A DNA stretch of 64,000 nt. It comes from CAVXHV01 sp963761445. GTDB taxonomy: Bacteria > Planctomycetota > Planctomycetia > Isosphaerales > Isosphaeraceae. The position numbers were made by a program, and so were the translations under genes. The stretch is taken from the NCBI GenBank assembly GCA_963761445.1, contig CAVXHV010000018.1, positions 62,001 through 126,000 of the forward strand. Direction: 5' to 3'. The notes beneath the pieces were generated by a model, which made no database searches, was not told the origin of the DNA, and saw nothing but the letters and a program-made list of their open reading frames with translations. Below, one piece after another: positions 27,058 to 35,296 of the stretch (position 1 is its first letter; every line of letters begins with the position of its first letter).

Positions 27058-27160
27058 GCCTACAGCACTGTAGGCATTTTGCTACCGATATACTGTAGGC
27101 GCCCATGCCTACCATCCCAGAAGCACCCCATAAAGGGGTGCGTACAGAAGAGTACGCTCG
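27058..27160. promoter_or_regulatory. Dyad-rich operator-like region upstream of the HEPN-motif gene
   Basis: GCCTACAG-CA-CTGTAGGC (27058-27075) is a perfect 8-2-8 palindrome. The half-site CTGTAGGC recurs at 27093-27100, where GTAGGC-GCCCAT-GCCTAC (27095-27112) forms another dyad. Then come two adjacent stem-loops, GCACCCC-ATAAA-GGGGTGC (27123-27141) and GCGTAC-AGAAGA-GTACGC (27140-27157). This arrangement is what a repressor-binding array looks like, and it lies between the divergent membrane-protein and HEPN genes. The remaining 27161-27324 shows no gene. Confidence 0.5.
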
Positions 27161-27324
27161 ACCCCTTGGCGGGGGTGCGTGCTCAAACGCGGGAAGCAGA
27201 GTGAGATTTCGTAAATCGCCAAAAGGATGAGTAGACTGGCAGCGGACAATCGCCCTGCGTCGGCTAACTCCAATTGGTATCGTTCCCCTTGGTCTTCTTG
27301 CGCATTACATCATTCGAGGACTCC

Positions 27325-29127
27325 ATGTTACAGATCATCTCTGGACGTTTTTTCGCTGGCCATCCCGTTCATGAAGAGGAGCAGGACGCGGTTCTCTACA
27401 CGAACTATTCGTGGATCTTTCCGATTCAGACCGAAGTAGGAGAGTTGCGACCCACTGATCGTCGCCCGGCCGGAATCACTGCGTGGACATTGCGGTTCAC
27501 GAACCGCTACGAGAGGCGACCGGGAGATTCGCGCATTCTTGCCCCCGCCGATGAAGCGGTCGACCAGTTTCGGTTGCTATGCGCGTTCCGACTTAAGGCG
27601 CTTTTCGACTTCGATCGAACGAACTTGGAAGTATTGTGTAGACAAGCGCCACGGAGCGCCCACGACACTGGTCTACCGCGGCATTACGTGAAGAGGTTTT
27701 TCGATCCGGTGATCCACGGAACTTCAAGCGAAGCGGACGATCTCAAAGAGTTCATCGGCAAAGCGATTAGCATGCCAAGGGAAAGTTACCGCATCGTCAT
27801 GTCGTGCCTATCGGTCTTCTTCGACGCACTAGAAGCGCTGGGCTCGAACTTCGATCTTGCATATACGTTACTTGTCTACGCGCTCGAAGCACTTTCTGAG
27901 ACCAAGAGTACCTATGAACCGCAATGGCAGGATTACGACCAAGAAGTTCGGGAAAAACTAAATGATGAACTGCGAGATATCGACGACCCGAAGGCCGAAC
28001 GAATCAAGAGCATTCTGCTGCAAAGATCACACCTTAAGTTAATGACACGATTTCGATCGTTTGTATTGGAATATCTCGACGATTCCTTTTTCGGGCACGA
28101 AGCCGCTGAACTGGATGCGATGCCACGATCTCGAATGGATCGGGTTTTAACTAATCTTTACGCTTCGCGGTCGGAGTTTGCACATTCTCTACAGAAGCTA
28201 CAAAACCAGCTCAAGATCCAACATGCGTTAATGTCTTCCAACTATTTTGAGTGGGACAATCAGCCCTATCTAACTTTCTCTGGCCTGGTTCGTTTGGTAC
28301 ACCACGTTTTATCGACCTATATCAGCCGGCAACCAATCACTACTAACGAGAGTTACCCGAACTGGGCGAGCGAACTTCCCGGTACAATCCGTCTAAAAAC
28401 AGCTCCAGAGTATTGGATTCACAACCACGCATCGTTTACAGCCGAACATGCTACACGGTACTTCAACGGACTAATCCTCTATCTCACGAAGATGCACAAC
28501 TCCACGACGAAGGGAATACCTGATCTCTCTCTCGTTGCGAAAAAAATCGAAACACTCGCTCCACTGAGCGCTCAGGCGGATCGCCGACCAATGATGGCGA
28601 TCTACTGGATTTTTCGTTTCGCCGTTGGTGACGAGCAGCGAAGGCGCGAAATGGAGGAATTCTTAGAGCGGATGCGCAAAGATATAGCGACGTGCTCTAT
28701 TGAAATGCTTACTGCGTACGTTGTCTCCGGAAAGCAGCCAACGTGGACCGTCGAGGAATGCGAGAAACAATTCGACGTCTATGTGAAGAAACGATACGGG
28801 GCAAAAAACACTCACCTACCAGCGCGAACTGAAGTCGCCATAATCGCTGAACTAGCCAACATGCGCCTGGACCGTGGAGATATCGCAAAGTACTCGGAAT
28901 GGGTGCAACGAGCGATATTCGACAGCGCCGGACGGCCGGGTGCGCAGAGCTACCTAACAGAGTGTCAACGTGCGAACGACCGCATAGAGGTTGAGATTCT
29001 GTTCGGACTGAAGCCCTTTCCTGCACGGTTAGCGAACGGATGCGATAACGCGGAGACATCAATACGCGAATCGCCACCGGAAGCTCAAGACCCGATGCCC
29101 GGGGATACTCGACCTGAAGCTCTCTGA
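27325..29127 (+). CDS. Large protein with HEPN-type Rx4H motif, candidate defence effector
   Basis: 600 aa from ATG 27325, with a CGAGGA SD; a TTG 51 bases upstream is also in frame. No full-length match is recognised. The region about 275-295 (LTNLYASRSEFAHSLQKL) carries R282-x4-H287, the catalytic signature of HEPN RNases and similar to the ApeA-like HEPN group. Upstream, YRIVMSCLSVFFDALEALGS and AYTLLVYALEALSETKST are helical. No membrane segment. Base composition is visibly lower in GC than the core genes, consistent with horizontal transfer. A HIRAN-TM gene follows, and an integrase gene comes next. RNase activity and a defence role are inference. Confidence 0.6.
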   Translation: MLQIISGRFFAGHPVHEEEQDAVLYTNYSWIFPIQTEVGELRPTDRRPAGITAWTLRFTNRYERRPGDSRILAPADEAVDQFRLLCAFRLKALFDFDRTNLEVLCRQAPRSAHDTGLPRHYVKRFFDPVIHGTSSEADDLKEFIGKAISMPRESYRIVMSCLSVFFDALEALGSNFDLAYTLLVYALEALSETKSTYEPQWQDYDQEVREKLNDELRDIDDPKAERIKSILLQRSHLKLMTRFRSFVLEYLDDSFFGHEAAELDAMPRSRMDRVLTNLYASRSEFAHSLQKLQNQLKIQHALMSSNYFEWDNQPYLTFSGLVRLVHHVLSTYISRQPITTNESYPNWASELPGTIRLKTAPEYWIHNHASFTAEHATRYFNGLILYLTKMHNSTTKGIPDLSLVAKKIETLAPLSAQADRRPMMAIYWIFRFAVGDEQRRREMEEFLERMRKDIATCSIEMLTAYVVSGKQPTWTVEECEKQFDVYVKKRYGAKNTHLPARTEVAIIAELANMRLDRGDIAKYSEWVQRAIFDSAGRPGAQSYLTECQRANDRIEVEILFGLKPFPARLANGCDNAETSIRESPPEAQDPMPGDTRPEAL

Positions 29128-29142
29128 GGGTTTGGTTAGCCC

Positions 29143-29223
29143 TTGAATACTACCGGCGACACTGTGGCGGACAGGCTGGCCGCATGTTTCGGACTCGAGC
29201 TGCGACAGAAGGGAGCGAAGTGA
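29143..29223 (+). CDS. Possible 26-aa small ORF coupled to the HIRAN gene
   Basis: TTG 29143 to TGA 29221-29223, one base before the HIRAN ATG, reads LNTTGDTVADRLAACFGLEL and ends RQKGAK. The composition is protein-like and the position suits translational coupling; GGGAGCGAAG near its end can also act as the SD of the next gene. It may instead be chance or the remains of a longer gene. Confidence 0.3.
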   Translation: MNTTGDTVADRLAACFGLELRQKGAK

Positions 29224-29224
29224 A

Positions 29225-29737
29225 ATGCCTGGCTTGCACGATTCCAAGGTTCGGCATTTTCATAGCAAGATCGTCGGAGTGACTTACGAGAACTCCGATG
29301 GCTCAGATCGACAGAAGCACATTCAAAAGTGTCGGCCGTTCGAGACCTTGGTTCTCGACCACGAAGAGGATGATCTTCATGATGCGAACGCAGTTCGGGT
29401 ATACCGCCAAAATGGCCAGCAACTAGGGTATCTGAATGCCGAACTCGCCAGAGAAATCGTGCTGAAAGCGGAGCGGGGCTATCGTTTCGTCGCGTTCGTT
29501 AAAGAACTCACCGGCGGAAGGAAGGGGCAGTCGGTCGGTTCAAGCTTGCTGATCCTTCAGGCCGAACCCGGAGCGAACGATCGTCACGTTAAGAACTATT
29601 TGAAGGACTTGATTCGGCACGACCCTGAACTCGAAGGCGCAAACGTCCAGGGCGGATGTTCAGGGAGGCTCCTATTCCCGATTGCAATCATCGTGATTGG
29701 CGTGATCCTCTACTTTTACTTCTCGGGACGAAGATAA
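29225..29737 (+). CDS. HIRAN-domain protein with C-terminal membrane anchor
   Basis: 170 aa from ATG 29225. Residues about 12-85 form a HIRAN domain: HSKIVGVTYENSD, HEEDDLHDANAVRVYRQNGQ and QLGYLNAELAREIVLKAERG. In helicases HIRAN binds DNA 3' ends; free-standing forms occur on mobile elements. The C-terminus ends in one membrane segment, LLFPIAIIVIGVILYFYFSG, then RR. Membrane-anchored HIRAN is unusual. It follows the HEPN-motif gene on the same strand (98-base gap) and is 9 bases from the integrase start, so the two form a likely cargo module of the integrative element. Confidence 0.75.
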   Translation: MPGLHDSKVRHFHSKIVGVTYENSDGSDRQKHIQKCRPFETLVLDHEEDDLHDANAVRVYRQNGQQLGYLNAELAREIVLKAERGYRFVAFVKELTGGRKGQSVGSSLLILQAEPGANDRHVKNYLKDLIRHDPELEGANVQGGCSGRLLFPIAIIVIGVILYFYFSGRR

Positions 29738-29746
29738 ACGGGCAGC

Positions 29747-30092
29747 GTGTCCAGGAACTCCGTGACTCGACCTCTACCATCGAACGCCGAGATCATCGTT
29801 CGTCAGGGGGTGCCTCTCGCTCGATGGCGCGACGCAAAAGGGAAGGCGAAGACCGCATCGGTGACGTCCGGGAACAACTGGGCCAACCGCATTCGCGATG
29901 AGTCGTCAACATGTGTCGCCCGCTACCGCGATGGCAACGGACACGTTGTCGAGGTCTCGACCCAATGCCGCGACAAGACCGCGGCTCAGAGCGTGCTCGC
30001 CGACTTGGAGCGACGAGCCAAGAAGGTGCGATCGAAGATCCTCACCGCCGCCGAGGATCGAATCGCCGATCACCTGACGACACCGACGCGGC
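29747..30092 (+). pseudogene. Tyrosine integrase, N-terminal fragment
   Basis: From GTG 29747. Reads LPSNAEIIVRQGVPLARWRD, VARYRDGNGHVVEVSTQCRD and AAQSVLADLERRAKKVRSKI, a well-known N-terminus of planctomycete tyrosine recombinases. Integrase-like sequence ends around ADHLTTPT (about 30090), where reverse-strand IS66 transposase sequence begins. The core-binding part continues at 32094 with GVGDYVAAYSTRLEAV, so the element split this gene. Confidence 0.7.
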
Positions 30093-31500
30093 CCCGCCTC
30101 AACACTCCCCAGGAACATCCAGTTCTTCCGACCGATCGCTTGGTCTCGTACACGTCGCTCCGACGTGTTGTTGTCGATCGTCAGTCGCCCGTCCTCTGTG
30201 TATCGGCACACGCCCGCCATTGATTCAACGCATAGGTCACCGCCTGCGCTAACGCCGACTTCGGCAAGAGCTTCACTGACAGCCGATTCAATTCGTCATT
30301 TATCCGATCCAGGATCGGTACCGCTTCCGTTTGACGCAGCACGCGTCGCGCATCATTGTCGAGCGGGCGAGCCCGATCCTCGATTTCATAGAGCCGAAGA
30401 ATCATCTGGATGATCAACGAGGCCCTCAGCGGGTGACGACGATCTCGCCTCGTAGAACTTGCGACGCGCATGTGCCCAGCAGGCCACTTCGAGAATCTGA
30501 CCACCAGAGCCCACGTAAATTGCGTCATACCCGCTGAAGGCATCGGCCTGCAGATAGCCAGCAAATCCCTCCAGAAACCGAGACGGACCCTCACGCTTGC
30601 GATCCTCTGTGAAGTCGTACACGTCATAGGGCAACGAGCTCGGACCAATGTAAACCCAAAACCGCCCCTTGCGGCTTCGAGGTTCATCGTCGTGCAAGAC
30701 CGTCACAAACGTGTCATCGGTCCAGATCACCGGCGCCGTCAGTACCAATTCCTTTTGGAGCTGATACAGCGGTCTGACCAAGTCAGCAACATAGCGGACC
30801 GAGTCACACAGTGTGCTCCGCGGCAGATAGAGGCCGTAACGAGTCGAGACGTCCTCGAAGCGATAGAGCGGCTGATGCTCCGCGAACTTGGATACGACCA
30901 CCTCAGCGAGCACGCCCGCTCCCGCAATGCAGCCGCTCACGGGACGCTGAAGCGCCTCGGGAGACACGACACTGTCTCGACAGCCTGAGCAGGCATACTT
31001 GGGTAACACATGTACGTGAAGCTCGAAACGCGCCGGGACGAACTGGAGCACGCGTGCCTCGTCCTCGCCGATGCACGTCTTCGCTGCTCCGCACTGATCA
31101 CAGACCTTGTCGGCCTCTGGCAGATCATGCTCGATGCGGACCTGTGGCAGCCGATCGTAATCGGGCTTCGCGACTGCCGCCGTCTCGCCGGCATTTTGGG
31201 CTCAGGAACTGGCGGCTCGGGCGGCAAGGCAACACCTTCGATTGCCTCGGCGTCGAATAACCGGCCTTGTCCCGGAGCATCCACGTACCGTTCCCGTCGC
31301 GGGCCGAAGACGTAGCGGCGATAGAGCTCGATCTGCTGGCGTAATTCTTGGACGAGTTGATCGTGTTCTTGGACGGTATGGTCGTGCAACTTCGCGGCTT
31401 CGTCGAGTGCGGCTTGGAGGTCTTCGACCTGCTGAGCGAGGCGGCTCAGCAGGTCGTGACATTGCTGCGGATCAGTCGGCCATGACTCGAGAGTGATCAT
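30093..31500 (-). pseudogene. tnpC: IS66 transposase TnpC, frameshifted and 3'-truncated
   Basis: Starts at 31500 with the coiled-coil N-terminus (DLLSRLAQQVEDLQAALDEA, QIELYRRYVFGPRRERYVD). A frame change near 31172 leads to the zinc-finger-like VCDQCGAAKT and PKYACSGCRD and the catalytic core (WTDDTFVTVL, LQADAFSGYDAIY, ACWAHARRKFYEA). Further changes near 30440 and near 30215 lead to LNRLSVKLLPKSALAQAVTY and TIDNNTSERRVRDQAIGRKN. The family C-terminus after FLGSVEAG is missing. Three frame changes and truncation show the transposase is dead. Confidence 0.8.
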
Positions 31501-31529
31501 GGCAGAGATTATAGCGCCAACATACGACG

Positions 31530-31916
31530 TTACAAGAGGGAACCAACCGATTTTCCGGCATGGGGCGTCGGAGGCTGGTATCGCCTGCGTTGGCGGGCCG
31601 ATCTGAGGTCAATGCCGGAGAGAATCAGCGTCAATTGGGTCGGGCTCATTTCCACCGATATGGCACCGTGCGCGACCGCGGGAAGCTGGAACGAGCCTTT
31701 CTCAAGTCGCTTGTACCAAATCGCCAGACCATCGCGATCCCAGTAGAGAATCTTGAGGCGATCGCGGCGTCGATTGACGAACAAGAACAGGTGGCCGGAC
31801 GTTGGGTCTTGAGCAAAGGCGGTGGTCACCAGGCCGGAGAGTGCGTCGAAGCCTTTGCGAAGATCGGTTGCTGGTGTGTGAAGAAACACGCGGACGGCAT
31901 GAGGGAGGCTGATCAT
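31530..31916 (-). CDS. tnpB: IS66 family accessory protein TnpB
   Basis: 128 aa from ATG 31916, overlapping the tnpA stop in the usual ATGA arrangement. Matches IS66 Orf2: PATDLRKGFDALSGLVTTAF, GHLFLFVNRRRDRLKILYWD, GLAIWYKRLEKGSFQLP and LTLILSGIDL. It is required together with TnpA and TnpC for transposition in this family, but here its partners are broken. The last about 15 residues are beyond the usual family end. Confidence 0.88.
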   Translation of the reverse strand: MISLPHAVRVFLHTPATDLRKGFDALSGLVTTAFAQDPTSGHLFLFVNRRRDRLKILYWDRDGLAIWYKRLEKGSFQLPAVAHGAISVEMSPTQLTLILSGIDLRSARQRRRYQPPTPHAGKSVGSLL

Positions 31917-32093
31917 TGAGAGCCTCCTGACTCGGTCTTGGCTGCTGCGATAGTCCGAATGATCCGGCAGGCCAGGCGGGGGCTTGTTGTGGGAATACGA
32001 AGGCGAATTCCATTGGGAAGGTCGGCTTCGATCGGGGTGGGTTGGTAGTCATTACCCTCGACGAGACGCACAGTGACAGGCAAGAAAGTCGAC
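31913..32093 (-). pseudogene. tnpA: IS66 TnpA, N-terminally truncated
   Basis: The frame reads TFLPVTVRLVEGNDYQPTPI, then ADLPNGIRLRIPTTSPRLAC and ends AAAKTESGGSQ at the TGA 31913-31915. This is the C-terminal part of IS66 Orf1; the N-terminal helix-turn-helix part is missing because integrase sequence begins at about 32094. Confidence 0.65.
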
Positions 32094-32216
32094 GGAGTCG
32101 GCGACTATGTCGCTGCCTATTCGACTCGTCTCGAAGCGGTTGGAACCTCGCCGAAGCATCGATACGAAACCCGCCGCCGATCGGATCGGAACGTCAAGGA
32201 TTGGCGGTTCAACTAA
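32094..32216 (+). pseudogene. Tyrosine integrase, core-binding fragment
   Basis: Reads GVGDYVAAYSTRLEAVGTSP, then KHRYETRRRSDRNVKDWRFN, followed by TAA at 32214-32216. This is the SAM-like core-binding region that should follow ADHLTTP of the fragment ending near 30090. The downstream stretch 32217-32500 is too degraded to align by eye. Confidence 0.55.
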
Positions 32217-32504
32217 CGGGTTCGCCGTCTGGAGACCTTCGGTCGGTGAGCAGGGCGGCGACCGTTCGGGTGCCCGGAGACCCGCGCCCAACAACCGTGA
32301 ATTGAAGATTGTGGGCACGCTAGTCTGGTCGGGCGGGCGCAATGCGACCGGGCGGTGTTCATTCAACCACGACCTCGAAATTGACATGCATCATCGCGTG
32401 GCGCAGGTCTTACGTCGATGTTTTCCAGACGCCGTGCCAGAATAAGCGTCGTCATCCACAAGTGTTTACCGAATAGACAGTTGCATTGCACCGCTCGGCG
32501 CGCT

Positions 32505-32568
32505 CAAAAACGTCGTCATTCGTAACTCCAGTTACTGCAAGGAGATGACGACGATGACGACGTTTTTG
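32505..32568. repeat. 15-bp perfect inverted repeat
   Basis: CAAAAACGTCGTCAT (32505-32519) is exactly inverted as ATGACGACGTTTTTG (32554-32568). The loop contains a smaller dyad, GTAAC-TCCA-GTTAC (32522-32535). It lies between degraded integrase pieces; a miniature-element or insertion-sequence remnant is possible. Confidence 0.4.
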
Positions 32569-32625
32569 GGGGTCAGCCCGAGCGATGTGTGCGAATGAGA
32601 CACAAAGCGGAGCGCGAACCGATCC

Positions 32626-33010
32626 GTGGGGTCAGGGGGCAATAGGGTCGTCGTCGCGCAACTTCGGCTCGACGGTCGAGTTGCCCTCGCCGAACTTGAC
32701 GCGGCGTACGAGAAGAACCGGGAAGGCAGCGCGTTCCCAATCCGCGACGACCTCGCGGCCGACCTTCGCGCCTGGCTCGCCGACGAGCGCACTGCGCTCC
32801 AGGCGGAAGCTCGTCGAGTTGATGAGCCGATCCCTTACCGTTTGCCCGCCGAAACCCGACTGTTCGTCGTTCGGCAGGAACTGGTCAGGATTCTCAATCG
32901 AGAACCTGAAGCTCGCCGGGTTGGTCGAGGGGACCCAGAACGGGTGCCTCCGGGCTGTTCGCCAACTGGCCGCCTACTACATGATTTCGCTCGATCGCCC
33001 GCCGCTCCGA
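32626..33010 (+). pseudogene. Tyrosine integrase, catalytic-domain fragment
   Basis: One frame reads VVVAQLRLDGRVALAELDAA, YEKNREGSAFPIRDDLAADL and RLPAETRLFVVRQELVRILN; near 32900 it shifts to a frame reading ENLKLAGLVEG. These match the stretch before the catalytic H-x-x-R of planctomycete integrases, but the H-x-x-R and Tyr boxes are absent. Probably the end of the same gene that starts at 29747. Confidence 0.6.
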
Positions 33011-33189
33011 CCGTTTTCGCCAGCGTACCGGCAAGCGTTTGGCGACGGAGTCGGGTCTCCTTCTGCAAACACCACGGCCGCGGTAGCGAGGCAGTGCTGA
33101 ACTATCTGTTCAAAGCGCGAGCAGTCCTACTGCGCCTGGGTGCTCCTGATCCTGGCGACGCCGGTCGACAGCGCAGATACTGAGGCCGG

Positions 33190-33600
33190 TAAGCTTGGTA
33201 GACGCATTGAGTGGGCTAACGGAACCGCCCGATCAGCCACCCAAGCAGGTGTCCGATCTCGGTGCGGCCATCGTGCGGTGTCCACATTGCGGCAGTTGCC
33301 GAACGCGATTCCTCGGTGAGTATCCACGTTCCGGTGTACCGTAACCTCTCGGGGGAGAGCCGCCCGACGCATTCACTGAACCATTGTAAGCCGTGCCTTT
33401 AACCAAAAGGACGCGGTCGCGCATGCGGTGCGCGCATCCTCGGGCATTTCCCACCCCATTCCCTGGCTAATTCACATCGACCGCTCTCGCCCCGTTCACT
33501 ACGACCATTCGCCGCGTCACGCTCCCCCCATCCCGCGGCGAATCACCTCGTCCGAAAGGCTTTTAGCATCGGCGTCCCGATGCGAAAAGCTTTGTCTGTT
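33190..33600. other. Degraded island sequence without recognisable genes
   Basis: Open frames here are Arg/Ser/Pro-rich in the manner of out-of-frame high-GC DNA and match nothing recognised. The region lies between the two integrase remnants and just before the inverted copy of the interspersed repeat. Confidence 0.4.
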
Positions 33601-33603
33601 AGG

Positions 33604-33645
33604 CGGGAAGAATCCCTTCGCGGATCGAAGGCCGACAATGGTGGT
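33604..33645 (-). repeat. Interspersed repeat, copy 3 (inverted, divergent)
   Basis: On the minus strand this reads CATTGTCGGCCTTCGATCCG, then CGAAGGGATTCTTC, closely matching the units at 17393 and 21182 but in opposite orientation. The stem is shortened by mismatches. It lies inside the accessory island. Confidence 0.55.
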
Positions 33646-33785
33646 GTTGGGATGCCAGGTGCAGGCGAGGAATAGACTCGAGATTGACCAGTGGCTCGCG
33701 GTCGAGAATGGGGGCGTTCGTTCCCGTAAGCCTTCTGGCGTAAGGACGCGCGACAAATCTACAAAACGAATTCCTCCGTGGGTAG

Positions 33786-34055
33786 AGACGGAAAAACGAC
33801 CCACGAGGAGTCGGATTCAGTGCCAATGTAGAAGCCGATGTTCCGAGAAGTCCCGGCTCGGTTCTCGGCGGGTCGCGCGATCGGGCTTGGCTGTTCACCG
33901 TGCCGAGGGAGGCGGTAAAGATCCTCAATCGCGACTTGAAGTTTGCCGGCATCTCGAAGCGAGACGACCGGGGACGAACGATTGACGTCCACTCGCTTCG
34001 CACAACGTATCGACGTCAATTCCAGACAGCGCACAAGACGACGCAACGAACGTAG
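33786..34055 (+). pseudogene. Second tyrosine integrase remnant next to tRNA-Gly
   Basis: Open from after a TAG at 33783 to a TAG at 34053-34055. Reads SANVEADVPRSPGS, then WLFTVPREAVKILNRDLKFA, GISKRDDRGRTIDVHSLRTT with the H-x-x-R box of tyrosine recombinases. The catalytic Tyr region is missing and the tail (RRQFQTAHKTTQRT) is aberrant. It resembles the region lost from the 32626 fragment, so it represents another integrase copy. The fragment ends 86 bases from the 3' end of tRNA-Gly, a typical integration site. Confidence 0.65.
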
Positions 34056-34140
34056 TGGTTCGGGCACAGCTTGATGGAATCGGCTGCTTTTCAGCGGATT
34101 TGAAGGGATTTCAGGGGGCTTCAGGTGACGTGCAGTTCAA

Positions 34141-34212
<72 letters not shown>

Positions 34213-34555
34213 AACCCTTTGTGGCACAGCAACTTACGTCAAAGAGACGGATGCTTCTCTCAGCTTGGTTGCCTTATGGGTTGCCTTAGTTTTCGGCCAC
34301 AAAACCGATTCTAACGGTCGGAATCCTACTGGCCAAGAGGCGAGCGGGGGGACGAACGGGAATAAGGGCCGGGAACTGTGGCCCACCCGGTCTGGATGAT
34401 CTCCTGCGGCGCGGGCTTCTGGGAAGCGCCCGAAGATCACCGCCCGTTCATCGATCACGGATTTGGCACCTGCCGATTGACGGACCGACCGAGGGACGAT
34501 AACCTGGGACAAGTGTCATAAGCCGGCCGCCGAGACTGAAACTGTCAGGCCAGTC
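34213..34555. other. Intergenic region after tRNA-Gly
   Basis: No gene is recognised. GGTTGCCTTA occurs twice, about 11 bases apart (34265-34285). The promoters of tRNA-Gly (minus) and of the gene at 34556 (plus) should lie here but no clear boxes are seen. Confidence 0.4.
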
Positions 34556-35296
34556 ATGTCACCACGTCGTTGCATTCGGGCCGCGATTGTTTGCGTAGTC
34601 CTCGGGACCGCCGAGGCGAAGGCGGGGATGCCGTCGGTGACGCTCGCCGACCTCCGGACGGCGATGCGGACCGGCCTGACCGAGGTAGGCCGACAGCGGC
34701 TCGAGGTGATCTCGTTCTTCCTGCTTGTGCTGATCGGGTGCGCATGGTTGGTGCAACGGGTCTGGAACTCGATGCGCAGGGAGTTCCTCGTTCTCCCCCG
34801 GCTCTCCTTCCCCAGGGCGGTCGGGGTCATCGTGCTCTGGGGGCTGCTGTTCGTGCTCGTCCTCACGATGATCTCGGGGGCTCGCGAGCTGATGACGCCC
34901 GGCGCTTGGGAGAAGGTCGGGCTGACGTACCGGCTCGTCCCCGAAAACCCGCCCGTAGCCGCCCAGATCAGTGCGCGTGTCGAGTCGATTCAGAGGCTCG
35001 GCGAGCGTCTCCAGTCCTGGGAATCGGGACGTGGCAGGGCGGACGGCCCAGGCGCGCTCCCCGATGAGTGGCTGCGGGTCGATGGGGTCGAGGGCGGCCG
35101 ATACGTCCACGTGCCCGCCAAGCTGATCATCAGGGACGACCCGTACGGCTTTGATTCTGACACTCGTATTTGGGTCTATGGGTCCGAATCCGTCGGGCCG
35201 GAACGGCTCGTCCTTCTCCGGAACGGCGTGGTCCAGTGGATGCCGCCGGCCGAGATCGCGCGGCGCCTGAATACGGAAGAGAGGGCATCGCCATGA
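34556..35296 (+). CDS. Hypothetical membrane protein
   Basis: 246 aa from ATG 34556. The N-terminus may be a signal peptide (AAIVCVVLGTAEAKAG), followed by two membrane segments, VISFFLLVLIGCAWLVQRVW and VGVIVLWGLLFVLVLTMISG, and a soluble domain of about 140 residues with DDPYGFDSDTRIWVYGSESV. Not recognised. The TGA overlaps the ATG of the next gene (ATGA at 35293-35296), so the two are translationally coupled. Confidence 0.65.
   Translation: MSPRRCIRAAIVCVVLGTAEAKAGMPSVTLADLRTAMRTGLTEVGRQRLEVISFFLLVLIGCAWLVQRVWNSMRREFLVLPRLSFPRAVGVIVLWGLLFVLVLTMISGARELMTPGAWEKVGLTYRLVPENPPVAAQISARVESIQRLGERLQSWESGRGRADGPGALPDEWLRVDGVEGGRYVHVPAKLIIRDDPYGFDSDTRIWVYGSESVGPERLVLLRNGVVQWMPPAEIARRLNTEERASP

Larger units (their letters stand above)
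30093..32093 (-). mobile_element. Degenerate IS66-family element inside an integrase gene
   Basis: The three IS66 genes are present in the normal order on the minus strand: truncated tnpA (31913-32093), intact tnpB (31530-31916) and broken tnpC (30093-31500). The ends are approximate because they are set by where integrase homology stops and resumes. tnpA lacks its N-terminus and tnpC its last residues, so both ends have been lost; no terminal inverted repeats or target duplication could be identified by eye. Confidence 0.75.

Noticed and set aside
33428..33985. 185-codon plus-strand frame in the island
   Set aside because: It crosses the inverted interspersed repeat and an integrase remnant in another frame; no domain is visible.
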